Part shown: positions 31,027 through 42,916 of the stretch, piece by piece
How positions within the stretch are numbered: the stretch's first letter is position 1
How the letters are laid out: the number at the start of each line of letters is the position of its first letter
Made by a program: the position numbers and the translations under genes
Notes under the pieces: model-generated
What the model was told of the DNA's origin: nothing
Databases searched by the model: none
Seen by the model: the letters and a program-made list of their open reading frames with translations, nothing else
NCBI GenBank assembly: GCA_963585895.1
Contig: OY757912.1
Span: forward strand, 76,614,215 to 76,678,214
Source: Sepioteuthis lessoniana
Taxonomy: Eukaryota > Mollusca > Cephalopoda > Myopsida > Loliginidae
Direction of reading: 5' to 3'
Length of the DNA stretch: 64,000 bases

Positions 31027-31059
31027 GCCTGCAGTGTCAGAAAAAAAATCAACCAAGGT

Positions 31060-31699
31060 TTAACTTAAACGGACTGTCAGGATATATCCGACTCGGATAT
31101 GTCCTGATGATCTGTCTATGTGAAAACTGGGTAGATTTTTTTCTGACTCGGCAGGCATCCATATTTCGCTATACTCTAACGTTTAGCTTAAGGAATTCTT
31201 TTGGTGTTTTTTTTTTTTTTCTCAGGGGCAAGGTAAACGTTATTGGTTGATTATTTTCAAGTGGTGCGCATGCTTTTAGCCTTTTCTTTTCTATGGAATT
31301 TTTTTCCGGATACCATTTTGTGTAATATTTTTTTATTTGCAAATTGTACTAACTGGTTTTTTTCTCATGAGCAGAATCATTGAATAATTGCCGCTTCAGT
31401 TTTTTTTTAGCTGGGCTGTCTGACATTCGTGCCAGATGGTCCTCAAAGTCAATGATAGATTCGACATAGAATGGCAGTCGGCTTCAGCTTGGCCACTTGC
31501 AGGTGGTTGATGAGGTCACTGAACAGCACAGCATAGAACTAGACTCTTTCAAGTTATGTGCAGACATACGTTCCGGGCTCACGTTAGTTCTAAAGAGTCT
31601 AAGTCCTTTTGAGTCATCCGCCTTACACTGCACCAAGTGTGCCTGTTACCAGCAGAGTCCAGCCGGAAACGAGTCTTAGATGAACAACCTCACCAACAA

Positions 31700-31735
<36 letters not shown>

Positions 31736-31810
31736 GCAAAGAGTGTTCTAGAGAAAAGTAAATATTCTAAAATACATTGGTCTGCAATTGATTTCAAAGT
31801 TTTAAGGTTT
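31060..31810. other. Unrecognised sequence
   Basis: 31380-31690 is GC-richer than its surroundings, but no frame or motif can be named. A (TA)n run lies at about 31702-31732. Confidence 0.4.
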
Positions 31811-31821
31811 TTATTATTATT

Positions 31822-32338
31822 ATTTTACTCCTTGAGAGTTAGCGTTAGCTGATGGTTTTCTGCTGGAGTTTGAGTGATACCAAATTTCCTCAAGTCCCCA
31901 GGACTCCTCTCAGAATTCTGGTAGATTTCAACAATACTATAGTTTGGACAGTCTTCACCCGTCCCGTTATTTCCAAGTCCTCCAGTCCTTGTACCAATTC
32001 TTTGGTGACTGTACCAAGAGCACCAATTACAATTGATATAATCGTCACTTTCATGTTCCACTGTTTTTTTTTTCAATTCCCTAGCTAGGTCGAGGTACTT
32101 ATCTCTCTTTTCCATTCTCTCAAGTTTACTCTGTGGTCCACCGGGACGGCAAAGTCGACAATTTTTCAAGTTCTCTTTTTCTATTGATTATTATTAAGTC
32201 TAGTCTTCTGGCTGAGATTAGGTGATCCGTCTGAATGTCAGTCCAATAGGAGTTTATGTGTGTTATTTTCTAGGACAGGTGCTGGGTCCACAATCATGCA
32301 AGTTCTCTCTTTTTTGTTGATTATCATAAGGCCTGGTC

Positions 32339-32385
<47 letters not shown>
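31822..32385 (-). mobile_element. Dong-like LINE 3' fragment bounded by (ATT)n
   Basis: The 3' terminus 'ctccttgagagttagcg' is preceded by short ATT repeats at about 31812, and the truncated 5' side abuts (ATT)n at 32341-32385. The 114-codon minus frame reads 'KRDKYLDLARELKKKTVE', typical of this LINE's C-terminus. It lies directly downstream of the near-complete element and in the same orientation. Confidence 0.85.
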
Positions 32386-33355
32386 TATATTGCTCATTTG
32401 AGTGTTTTTTTACCCTAGAGTTTCCTGGTAGTTTTCAACTGGAGTCTGAGTGAAAACGAACCTCCTCAAGTCTCCAGGACTCTTCATAGTATTCTGACCA
32501 ACCTAAAAAAATGTTGTAGTTTGGATGATCTCCTCTCATCCTCTTATTTCCAAGTCATCTAGTCCTTGTAACAATCCTTTGGTGACTGTACCTAACGCTC
32601 CAATTACAATTGGTATCACCGTAAATTTCATATTCCATAGTTTTTTTTTTTTGTTCTACAGCAAGACCTATGTACTTATTTCTCTTTTTGCTTTCCTTCG
32701 GTTTTATCCTGTGGTCAGCCGAAACGGCAAAGTACACTATTCAGCCGGTTATTTTTCATTTCTTTGTTGACTACCACTAAGTCTGGTCGTTTGGGCGAGA
32801 TTAGACGAACCGTTTGTATCTCAAAATCCCAAAGAATTTTCTGTGCCTCGTTTTCTAGAAACGATTCGGTGTTGTGCGTATACCACTTGTTCATACGGTC
32901 AAATTTAAACTTCTTGCACATTTCCCAGTGGATTACCTTTCCCACCCACTCGTGTCTAGTCTTATACTGTTATTGCGCTCACCTACAGCATTCGCTGATT
33001 ATATGATTGATCGTTTCGTCTCTATCACCACATAATCTACATCAGCTATTTTGTCTTTTAATTGGAATCATTTTGAGATGAGGCTTCTTAATCAGAGAAT
33101 TAAAGAAGAAACAACACAAAAACTACCAAGATGAGGACAAAAAGTCCGCAATAAATAAATAAAAATTAATTCTCAGATCAGCTATTTTGTTACGTCTTGT
33201 CTATTCTTGCTTTGACATAGTTAGTTCATATGGCATTGTTTTGTTCTGCTATCAGAAGAGATTCAGTTTCTCTCTTACGGCTTCCCTTTATGGTGTGAAA
33301 TTTCCTTAGTTTGTCGCTTGAAATACCCATACAGTTGTTTTGCTTTCCAGTTTTG

Positions 33356-33672
33356 TTTGCTGGTTATCATATTTACCAAACCCTCCGCTCGGGCAGGGTA
33401 TGACAAAAGGTCAATTTTTAATCGGAGTTTAACAGGTTTGAATCAAGAGTTTTCCTTCTCCTAGACTAGTTGCCTCACCAAGGCTGAAGAACCTAGTCTG
33501 TCCTACTATTTACCCATAGCTGGAGGGATAATAATTGGATTTATACCTTTCCCAAGGGTATTAGTGCTATGTGAAACTCAATCAGTCTCGTTCAGGATTT
33601 GAACTCGTGTCGCCGTGTCCATTGTCCTACGACGATAACCATTACACCACGGGCACCTTTGCTGGTTATGAT
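33356..33672 (-). repeat. SINE B, copy 2, with 15-bp target duplication, inside the Dong-like LINE
   Basis: The SINE proper is 33371-33657. The minus-strand head is 'ggtgcccgtggtgtaatgg', the B box 'gagttcaaatcctg' and the end 'cctgcccgagcggaggg'. Its flanks 'tttgctggttatcat' (33356-33370) and 'tttgctggttatgat' (33658-33672) are the target duplication with one mismatch. It inserted into the coding part of the LINE between the CCHC and RT regions. Confidence 0.95.
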
Positions 33673-34260
33673 ACTTCTATTGATGGTTGTGTTATCTGTT
33701 TGTTTCTGGTGACTGCAATCAGTCTTCCTCCGTGCTTTTTTATGTTGACTTTTTGTCCTTGTATCTATGCATCGACGCTAACTTGAATACTGGCAACTCT
33801 TCTTTCGCTTCTTTTTCTTGACACATTGAGTCTCTCCCTGTCATCTCTGGGATGTAAGGCCTAAAGCATCGTCATGAATTTTCAGGTTTTCTGATCTGTT
33901 TGTTGAAGTTCTCTCGTCTACTCAAAGAATGGTCTTAAGTATCTCTACGAGGGGAACAGGCTCGTTATTTAACCTTTGATGAAATTTCTGCAACGTAATT
34001 TGGTTTCGAGTATTTTTCTCGTTCTCCTAAGATAGACCTTTTCATTTTTCTTTCATCTTCGCTTGTTTGATGATGTCTGCTTCAAATATCCCTAAGTATT
34101 TGTAAGTTTTATTTTCTCTGAGTGTTCTGATATTTTCTTGATTTGTTAGTTCTATTCCTTCCGTCATTTGTTGTTTTCCACTTTTCATTATGGGCCTGAC
34201 ACATTTTTCTATGCTAAATTCCATCTCTATATTTTCATTGTATATCCTCACTGCCTGAAT

Positions 34261-34804
34261 TGTACTATAGCCACAATTAACGCCATGTGCGAAATAGACA
34301 TATAATGTTCATAAAGATAGAACATATAAAGAACACAGGAATCTCGAAATTCGAAAACACGTAACGACTTCTTGTTCAGGTACGAAACCTTTTTATTAAC
34401 TTTGAGTTAAAGGTTTCGACATAAGGAGGAGAGACACAATCTTCAATGCTGTCTTATTCATTTGGCCCCCATCTCGAGCGGCCCCCATAGGGCGCAAGTT
34501 CGCCTCGCGTCTGCGAGTTCCAAACGTCGATCCTCCTCGTTCGGTTTCTAAATTTCAACTCCCCAACTTTCTTCAAATCACCCACAAAACTCCGCGCACT
34601 TCCGGTGCCTGACGTCACCCGCACCCTGTCACTCCGTTCCGTCAACTCGGGCTATTGTGACATCTTTGAGTGGCACGTTCACCCCCCGCGCGTTACCAGC
34701 TACATCAAGGTTTGCACCTAACTAACCCATGTGCTGAGCCGAAAGGTTCTCAGCCTAACTAAACTCAAAGGCATGAACCGAAATCCCTTGGCCATTACGT
34801 TACA
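34261..34804 (-). repeat. Solo LTR with 4-bp target duplication, inside the Dong-like LINE
   Basis: The 544-bp insert starts TGTACTATAG and ends ACGTTACA on the plus strand, and it is flanked on both sides by GAAT (34257-34260 and 34805-34808). The LINE reading resumes across it. On the minus strand it begins 'tgtaacgtaatggcc' and carries 'gttaataaaaagg' (AATAAA signal), so that is the likely transcriptional direction. It is GC-rich compared with the LINE. The 4-bp duplication and TG..CA ends fit an integrase-type LTR retrotransposon that was reduced to one LTR by recombination. Confidence 0.9.
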
Positions 34805-36274
34805 GAATTATGATTTCCAATTCTTTTTCATTTTTAGCAAACAGTTTGATGGCGTCCATTTACATTAGGTGGTTGATATTTTCTTGCGATTTATGAAGTT
34901 GGTATCCGCCTTTGCATTTCCTAAGTATGTAATTGAATGGTATCATCGATATTACAAACATTAATTTTGACAGTACATCTCTTAGGAAGACCCCTCTCTG
35001 GATTTTTACCTCAGTTAAACTTTTTCCTCTTGCAGCCAGTTTTCCATGGTATTTTCGATAAACTTTATAACTTCGCCTGATATCTAGTACATTTTGGGAC
35101 AGTCTATTATCCGGCTTGCGGGACCCTACCATAAGCGTTTTTGCTGTTAATCCACGCCAGAGCTAGATTTTTCCGTATCGTTTTGGTGTTCTTGATATTG
35201 TGTTTGTCATTGTATAGTAGATCTCCAGTCCCTCTGGTTCCCTTGCGGTGTTCTTTCTCTTCCTCAGGAAACAATTTGCGTCTAAGTTGCGGATTGTAAA
35301 TCACCATCTGAATTTGTGCGTTAATAATCTCCATATTATCGGTAGGCATGTTGTCTGGAGTTCTTGGGGGCGATTTTTTTTTGGGGGGGGGGGCTTTTCA
35401 GATCAGGGTAGCCTTTCCTTATGTCCTCCATTTGGGTATGACTGTTTCTTGCAAGCATCTATTCATATTTATAGCCACTCTGTCATGGTTGGCAGTAAGT
35501 TTTTTAAACCTCTATCCATATATGTCATCATGGCCGAGCGATTTCCAATTTGGTACTTTTTTGCGTGTTTTTCCACGTAATTTTTCAAGGTGTAATTTCG
35601 CCTTCGGTCCCTCTTTGAATCCTTCTAATTCTTTTCCAATGTTGCTTATCCAACTGGCTTTTCTGTGATGGACTCTTCGTTCGTTTTGCTCCAAAATTGT
35701 ATTCTTTCCTTGCCATCCGGTTGTTGATATATCTTTGTGTATTCATGCCCTGCTTGTTGGTAGTATTCTTCGTTGTTTTGGAAGGCCCTGTTTTGTCTGT
35801 ATTGTTTTATACCGTCTCGTTATATTTTTAGTCTTCCTTCTTTCGTCAGTACATTCTGTTTTATTTCCTCACGTTGCTTTGTTTATTTTACTTGTGTAGA
35901 TTTACGTCCCAACATGTTCCAGAGTTTTTCATCTGCTTTATCATTTTTGCTTGTCATTTTAGATTTCTTATCTGCGTTTCAAGGCAAATTTCCCTTCATG
36001 ATTGTGAGTTTCTTTTCGTGTTTTTAGGAGAAAACCGATATTTTTCACAGACCAACTTCGCTTCTACATAGATTAGTTTCTTTAATTTCGTGACGTTGTT
36101 TATTGAGATATGTGTTAATAATTCCTTTATTTTCTCAGTTTCTGCATTAACTGTTCTCCAGTCTTGATTTCTTAGTGATGGTAATATTTTTTTTTAAACA
36201 TAGTTCTCTTTAAATTTTCTATTTTTATTTCTTCTTTCTGCATTAACGTGCGTACAGAATCACTTCGTCTGGCA

Positions 36275-36570
36275 AGGAGACTTGGTACAGTGGGTTAAGC
36301 GTTTGGTTGCAAAGTGTTTCAGTGTGAAATTATTTGGAGGTGGCATGTTCAATCCCAATTACACGTAGGAATTACAAGAAATACTTACCATAGCTTAACA
36401 CTTATATTCAATTATGTTTAATTGAAGTGGAAAAATTTACCCCAGTGGATTAAATAAAGGGTTCAGTTAGAAGTTATGAGTTGGCACCCGAGTTCGACAT
36501 GAATAAGCTGACGAAGGATGTATTCCCCGAAACGTTGTGATTTTAACAATGAAGGTGCGGTCAGTAATCA
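36275..36570 (+). repeat. SINE F, copy 2
   Basis: The head 'gtacagtgggttaagcg' (A-box-like) and 'gcatgttcaatcccaat' (B box) are followed by 'acttaccatagcttaacac'. The 3' part is 'gagttcgacatgaataagc' and 'ccccgaaacgttgtgat'. Confidence 0.7.
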
Positions 36571-36574
36571 GAAT

Positions 36575-37320
36575 ATTCTAAGTGATAAAAATTATCAAGT
36601 TTCATCCAAGAAATTTTGAAAAAATTAAAAATTGGTTAATTTGTAAATCAACCATTAGCACGTTTACTCGCTATATTCATAAATACATATAATTAGATTT
36701 GTTTTATTCCATTGCTTTCTTTTTTTTCTTCGTTTCTTTTTTAAGCATCTAATTAACCGCTTTCCAATTTGTTATATTTCTTCTCAGTCTTTCCGTTTGC
36801 TTCCGTCTATATTTTTTCTTGTCTCCTTACGTCCGAATGTCATTCACGATTACGATGAATACTGAAATAAACAGAGAAGACAGACTATTACAAACGCCTG
36901 GCAAAAACAGCGGGAGAAAGAGACAAGAGGAAAAAGAAAGAGAGAGTAAGACTGATAAACCAATTGTCGATGTCACTGATTTAAACCCATATTTAACGAT
37001 CTTTTCTTTGTAACTGGCAAATATCCAACAGGCAAATCGACGCAAGCAGCAATTTCCGGTAAAGAATACAACCATTAATATTTATTGTTGGTTATTAGTC
37101 GAAAGAAATGGTTCTTATTTCCGAATTAAAATACTTGGCTTTTATTAGTTCTACGCGAATTGAAAAGATGAATTAGAAAGAAACAGTTTTGAAGGAGATA
37201 TTTACTAAGAAAAGATTAGCTGTGAATCATCTCTAAATTAAGCTTTTTAGTCTAAGTATCTGACATGATCTTTCTGATTCCGAAATAATGAACTTACGAT
37301 TTCAAAGAATTAACCACAAT
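36575..37320. other. Unrecognised sequence
   Basis: No supported feature; short open frames on both strands at 36820-37075 overlap each other and look accidental. Confidence 0.4.
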
Positions 37321-37329
37321 GTCGGCAGT

Positions 37330-37800
37330 GCCTGGTATAACACTGATTATACCCGTTCAGAGTTTTAATACCCTTCACACCAAAAACGGGGTGTCCTGAG
37401 TACGTGACAAAAACCATCTGATTATAAACGTTTTATTCAGGAGAGATGCAGTGTGCACTGCCTCAGTATTACCATCACATCAAGCGCACACTGACATGGT
37501 GTTGAGGCCCAGTTAGGATCCCATCTATGGCCAAAAAGAGCTGTTAAAGAATTATTCATATTCGGTAAGGATACTTGATGTTATATAACTGTAAAAATTT
37601 GTTTTAAGTATTATTACCTGAGTTTATAATTGCTTAATATGGATTAATATTAGTTACTTGAAATCATATAACTATTTCCAAACAAATGACTCTGATTAGA
37701 AATAATTACTTGAAATTGTAGAATTATTAAGCAATTTTTTGCATTAGAAAGGAATACTTGATATATTACTACGTAAAAATCTCTTAAGAAAAGTATTTAT
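37330..37800 (+). repeat. Family A repeat, very old copy
   Basis: Faint landmarks: 'gtgtcctgagtacgtgac', 'catctgattataaacg' and 'tatggccaaaaagagctg'. Body-like units such as 'gaaatcatataactatttcc' follow. The tail is lost. Confidence 0.45.
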
Positions 37801-38790
37801 CATTTTTTTCTATATCATTTTTGTGCTGTATTGCTCTTAATATATTTTTAATATCTTTGCTAGTTTTTCCTTTGGAGTCTTGCAGTTGTGCCGTAGTTTT
37901 TCATTTGTGTACCTGAAATTAGAGCAGCCAAAACTCGTTGAATTCTGTTAAAATCACCTATTTTATCTACTGCTACAATCTTACCCAAAACTAGTGGCGT
38001 AAATTTCATACCAAATCCTTTATCTAACCTTGTAAAATTACCCTTTTTTACCGACAATATATTCACATGGTTTTGTAAGGAAATATATTTTTGTGATTCA
38101 ACAGATGTTACGATTTAATTAGCTTTTATTTTTGTCTGCATAGTTAATTCTAATTAACCAATAAAAGTTTTTAATCATAATACATCTCAGGCTGGAAGAA
38201 CTATTTATAAAACTAATTGATAATAAATGATTAAATGTAAATTATTATTTTATTGGAAAAATATTTTTTTAAATTTCTTTTGGCGTTTGAAAATTCATAT
38301 TCTCTACTAGTAATTACGTCTTGCAGCAATATAGATTCTTGCTGATTACAATTCATCGTTAGAGACTTCAACTTGATCATAGTATATTTCCTCCTAAGGA
38401 AAACTTTGCGCCAAATCAATAAATATGCGTGAGAAATTTGACAATACTATATCCAACTCTTACGTCCACTATAAAAGACAAAAAATACTTCAAAACACTT
38501 AACATACATTTTAGCCATTAAATGCAAAAACCTTGATTTCTTTCAAGAAATAAAAAAAAACAACTTCTGAGACATACCTAATTGGTACAAATGATTAAAT
38601 TGCAAAAGAATATGTAACAACCTATTTGACATCTGGACAACATCGGGTATACCATCAAAAACTATCCTTGAGACATAGAGATCAATAACTGGTATAGAAC
38701 TAGGAGTTGTTGATGGATGAGAAAAGCAGAAAAAGCGAGAAAAGCAAGGACAGACTACTCTCCATAGACACAAACACCCACACACTCACA
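37801..38790. other. Unrecognised AT-rich sequence
   Basis: No gene or element supported. Confidence 0.4.
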
Positions 38791-38836
38791 CGTACACACA
38801 TGTATATGCACACACACACACACGTATACACCCCCA

Positions 38837-38880
<44 letters not shown>
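38791..38880. repeat. (CA)n, (TA)n and (TG)n block
   Basis: Adjacent CA, TA and TG runs could fold into a hairpin, since CA and TG are complementary. Confidence 0.9.
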
Positions 38881-38883
<3 letters not shown>

Positions 38884-38948
38884 CAGTTTTATCATGAGGT
38901 GGCTACGTACCAGCAAAGAGGGATAGTGTCAAAGAAAGTCTACTTTCG

Positions 38949-39419
38949 TTTGGTTTTGCGGCACATCAACTTTTACTGGCTATTAAATACCAAATCAATT
39001 TTAATATAAACAGTTCTATTTCAAATAATTCAGTTTAACATAAGTCTACAGTTTACAGTTCTATTTCAAGCAATCCGGTTTACTGATTTTTTTCAAACAA
39101 TACAGTTTAAAATAAATAAACTGTTTACTACTATCTAATCTATCAGTTGCCATCACTCTGGACCAGAGTGGACCTGTGAGTGATGGCAATAAAGGTGTGC
39201 ACAACATTCCTCAAAGAATCCAACATTCCTGAAGCTTCACTATCAGATTGTTTAGTGTCCTATCCAGGACACTCATGGGAGGAGTCTTATTTCTCTGCAG
39301 AGATGCAGATGGTGTGTTCAGCAGCCCCAGTCGACTGGGCTACAGGACACTCGTTGGTGGGGGTCTTACTCCTCTACAGAAATACAGTTGGCGTATTTTG
39401 CAGCCCCAACTGACTGGGC
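38949..39419 (-). repeat. Family A repeat with duplicated head
   Basis: The reverse copy starts at the tail 'ggttttgcggcacatcaac' and has reduced body units. The head block from 'ggacactc' to 'cagccccagtcgactgggc' appears twice, at about 39267-39341 and 39345-39419, with moderate divergence. Confidence 0.8.
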
Positions 39420-39627
39420 ACGTCAAAGAAGGATAGAAAGTTTTGGTTAGCTCTCCATTGTTATCGATATTGACGGATCAAGGAAGTTAGTTTTACCATT
39501 TCAGATTGACGTTCGTCCTGAAAGAACACTTTCTCATTTTGAGGCTTGATTTAACTTGTGATCTCGTAATGGAGTGAGCAGTTAATTGCAGGATGACTCA
39601 TAAAATGCACGTCTCAATAAATTACAT

Positions 39628-40110
39628 CAACTCTGGCCCGTAGTGGTAGCACCTGATATTTATAGGTTAAATAGAACTAAACTGCTTACTAATGCTGAAC
39701 TGAATTGTTTCACCTAGAACTGTTTGACTAAACTGAATAACTTGAAATAGAAAAGTTTTTGATATTTAAACTGCGTATTTATGCTAAACTGATAGGGACC
39801 TAGCTATGGGTCTAAAACAACTAAAATGCATACTTACGCTAAACTGAATTACTTGAAATAGAACTGTTTTGATATTTAAGCTAGAGACTTATGCTGAACT
39901 GAATACTTTTGCTAAAATGAATTATTTGAAATATAACTCTTTGACTAAACCGAATAGCTTGAAATATAATATTTTCGACAATTAAACGGTGAACTCATGC
40001 TAAACTGAATGGTTTGAAATAGAACTGATTATTCGTATAAAAATGGCTTTGACATAAAATATCCCACAAAGGTTTATATGTCATAAAAACCAAACAACAA
40101 ACCACCGAAC
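39628..40110 (+). repeat. Family A repeat, headless copy with internal re-start
   Basis: It starts at 'ctctggcccgtagtggtag' and contains a second 'gatagggacctagctatgg' block near 39790, so it is a partial dimer. The tail at 40049-40084 has paired changes in the hairpin (TGACAT with ATGTCA). Confidence 0.8.
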
Positions 40111-40114
40111 AAAT

Positions 40115-40900
40115 CAATAAAGTATATAGCCTGCATTAGAGTACGTATTATAACCTTCATTTTGATGATATTTTTAGGATACGTACTTGATTCTGAACCA
40201 AGTAAAATACGTGCTCGAAAGCATGCTATATATCTTTTTTATGTTTATATACATATATGTATATATAAGGTTGTTTGGAAAATAATATATATTGTAGAAT
40301 GATTTTTTTTTTATTTAATGAATTCAAACAGTTTTAATCAGTCAAAATATGATCTTATAATACCTCGGTATTTCTGCCTTCGATTAACAAAATTATTTAT
40401 GCTTGTACAATAAAACTCAAATGGCCTTGACGCCAAGAAATCTATTGATTGAATTTCTACTTCTCTTTTGAAATGGAATTTGTATAGCGTAAAAAAATGT
40501 GTCCAGACGCTTGAAAAAAGTGGTATGCGGTGAGTTGGAAATAAGGAGAGCGTGGTAGATGGAACAAAGTCGCATATCCAAAGCCAGTAATCTACAATGT
40601 CATCCTAACCGAGCATTGTCACGAAAAAAAAGTAATACCAAGTTTGGATTCATGCCAAAACGTATACGATTCTCTTCTTTTTCCATGGAAAATCATCATT
40701 TTAATCTTCAAACGAAAATTCTGAAATTAGTAATAGAAAATAAACAACGAGGATACTTTATTCATCGAGATTGAGAATTTCTTATACAACTTCTATTAAG
40801 ATTGTATATTAGAACAGAGATTAGACAATTTGTTTTAAAATTAGACAGTATGTTCCGAACAACCTTATACACACTCACACACACACACACACACACACAG
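40115..40900. other. Unrecognised AT-rich sequence
   Basis: No element named. A (CA)n run lies at about 40865-40900. Confidence 0.4.
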
Positions 40901-40917
40901 ATATACACATATGCACG

Positions 40918-41045
40918 TGTTCGTGGCATAATGGATATAGTCATTGGAATTGGATTCAGCGACCAGAGTTAAAATCCTGTAAAAGACTGCTCGCATTTCA
41001 GATAGAGTTAAAACCCACGGGAAAGGTTACTGTCGATATTGGTGG
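40918..41045 (+). repeat. Possible tRNA-derived SINE head
   Basis: 'gttcgtggcataatggata' resembles an A box and 'gagttaaaatcctgt' a worn B box. A second 'gagttaaaacccacgg' follows. No clear second copy is seen in the window. Confidence 0.35.
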
Positions 41046-41074
41046 ATTGGGGAAGTTGTCATGAAAAAATATAA

Positions 41075-41350
41075 CTGAGTATTCTTTTGCAATAATAACA
41101 ATTAAACATCAATTATCTATTTGCACACATTTCAATAGATGTACATATATAATTTGTAAGTGAATAGTTCGCAGGTAATTTCATTTGTAAATGAGTTAGA
41201 CCAAATTTTTCTTTATACATGTCTTGCTATCGTTTCTACAGGTAAATGGTTTCAAGTACTGTTATCTAACATTAATAATTCTATTCAGTATTCGTTATTT
41301 GTTTGTACATAGTCAAGTGGTTCTAAGTATTGCAGTGTATATGTAACTAT
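41075..41350 (-). repeat. Family A-like body block, duplicated at 42045-42300
   Basis: The block from 'aacaattaaacatcaatt' through 'gtgaatagttcgcaggtaat' to 'gtcaagtggttctaagtatt' recurs in the same order and orientation at 42045-42300. Confidence 0.8.
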
Positions 41351-41534
41351 TCTCTCTCAAGATATGGATAAAGTCGGGCAGATTGGACACTTTTAACGTA
41401 TTACGACAACCGATATAGGAGAAGAAAAAACTCGAATTCAAAGTTGTTAAACTTCGCTTACAAATAGCCCTCTGTCGCACCCTTTTCATGTGGAGGGTTT
41501 GGTATATATATATATATAAGCTTAATCAATGCTG

Positions 41535-41750
41535 GATAGCCTTGAACCAGTTACACGATGCATTTGCTTTTACAACTCCAAGTCATTATTGACCAAGGAC
41601 TAATACCAACGAAAGGGTACTCAACACTCACACTATCTCCAAAACTGTAGCCCCATTATCAGATGCATTTCAGGACACCTCATTTCTAGGTAGGTGATCT
41701 TACTCTTCTGTAAGGTATGCAGGTGGCATATTCTTAGCCCTGTCAGCAGT
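41535..41750 (-). repeat. Family A head fragment, old
   Basis: Landmarks 'catttcaggacacctc' and 'ggtatgcaggtggcatattc' remain in reverse order. Confidence 0.5.
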
Positions 41751-41804
41751 GTTTCCTATTTAATACTCGCGTTTTATACTCTATTGTATGTTTGTTCGTT
41801 TGCT

Positions 41805-42620
41805 TGTTTGAGTTATACGGCATATCAAACCTTATAGGTTATTTAGTTCCAAATCCTTTTTATGCATATATATTAATGTATATATATATATATATATATA
41901 TGTATTATTTGTAAACACATTTTGTCCATAACATTTTTAAACGAGTCAGAACTTTTGCACACTGTTAAATGTTTTCAAATATTTCCAGCATGAATAATTC
42001 TACTTACTATTAATTTTTTTGTTTGAAGAAAGTTAAGGGTTTCAAGTATTGTTTTGCCACAGTAACAATAAAACATCAATTATTTGTTTGCACACAAATG
42101 GATATACCTATTCGATTTGTAAGTGAATAGTTCGTAGGTAATTTCATTTGTAAACGATTTAGAACACGTTATTCTGCATACAATTCTTGCTATTTTTTCT
42201 ACAGGTCAATGGTTTAAGTTACTGTTATCTAACACTTATAATTCTATCCAATATTTTTTGTACACAGTCAAGTGGTTGCAAGTATTGTTATTTAACACTT
42301 ATTATTCTTTTCAAAATTACTCATTCGTTTGCACAGGGTTAAATGGTTCCAAGGATTGCAATGTATTACTAACGATTCAATTAAACATCAATCATTTGTT
42401 TACACAGAGTTAAATGATGAAACAATTCTATTTCTAACAATTCAATTAGTCATTTTTTTTCACACAGTTTCAGTGACAAAAATTTCTATTCAATCCATAG
42501 ATAGAGCCCAATCAGATGCCTCCACTCTCGGTCAGAATGGACCTGGAAGCAATGGTATTGAAGGGTTACTCCACATTCTCCAAAGCTCGAGAACTGATGC
42601 CTCACCATCAGATTGGGTGA
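41805..42620 (-). repeat. Family A repeat, long variant
   Basis: The reverse tail 'tatacggcatatcaaacc' is followed by a short (TA)n and an enlarged body that includes the block shared with 41075-41350. The head is truncated at 'gatgcctcaccatcagatt'. Confidence 0.8.
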
Positions 42621-42719
42621 CGATGATATGGTTTTAAATAACTAATTCGATTTAATTATAATTTATTCGTAAATAATTATTAGGTTTGAAGTATTCTTAT
42701 AAACCATCAATAATTTAAA

Positions 42720-42881
42720 AGCCCATATGGCCGAGCAAGAGCAGGACGACCGGATAGAACATACATACAGCAGCTCTGTGAGGATACGGGATCTAGACCT
42801 GAAGACCTGTCAGAGGCGATGAACGATAGGGAAAAGTGGCGAGTGACGGTCTGGGATATCCGTGCTAGCGGTACGAGATGG

Positions 42882-42915
<34 letters not shown>
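42720..42915 (+). mobile_element. ATGATG-LINE 3' end, short fragment
   Basis: It opens at 'catatggccgagcaagagc', reads the 'ARTYIQQL' and 'REKWRV' region, and ends in (GAT)n at about 42883-42915. Confidence 0.85.
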
Positions 42916-42916
42916 A

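Larger units (their letters stand above)
32390..36245 (-). mobile_element. Near-complete Dong/R4-like LINE with restriction-like endonuclease
   Basis: Minus strand, 5' to 3'. The upstream region contains 'HHRKASWISNIGKELEGF' and 'VPNWKSLGHDDIYG'. The RT follows, with 'YNPQLRRKLFPEEEKEHRKG', 'LAWINSKNAYGRVP' (first Asp replaced by Asn), 'LTEVKIQRGVFLRDVL' (QGD replaced by LRD) and 'KSQENINHLM'. Then come a CCHC knuckle 'CRLCGDRDETINHIISEC' near 33000-33060, 'WVGKVIHWEMCKKFKFD', 'SPKRPDLVVVN' (PD of the nuclease) and the 3' region. A CCHC plus PD-(D/E)xK tail is the hallmark of R2/R4/Dong-type LINEs. It is interrupted by SINE B (33371-33657) and a solo LTR (34261-34804). The catalytic YMDD box reads stop-MDA, so the element is dead. 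The 3' end abuts (ATT)n. Confidence 0.85.
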
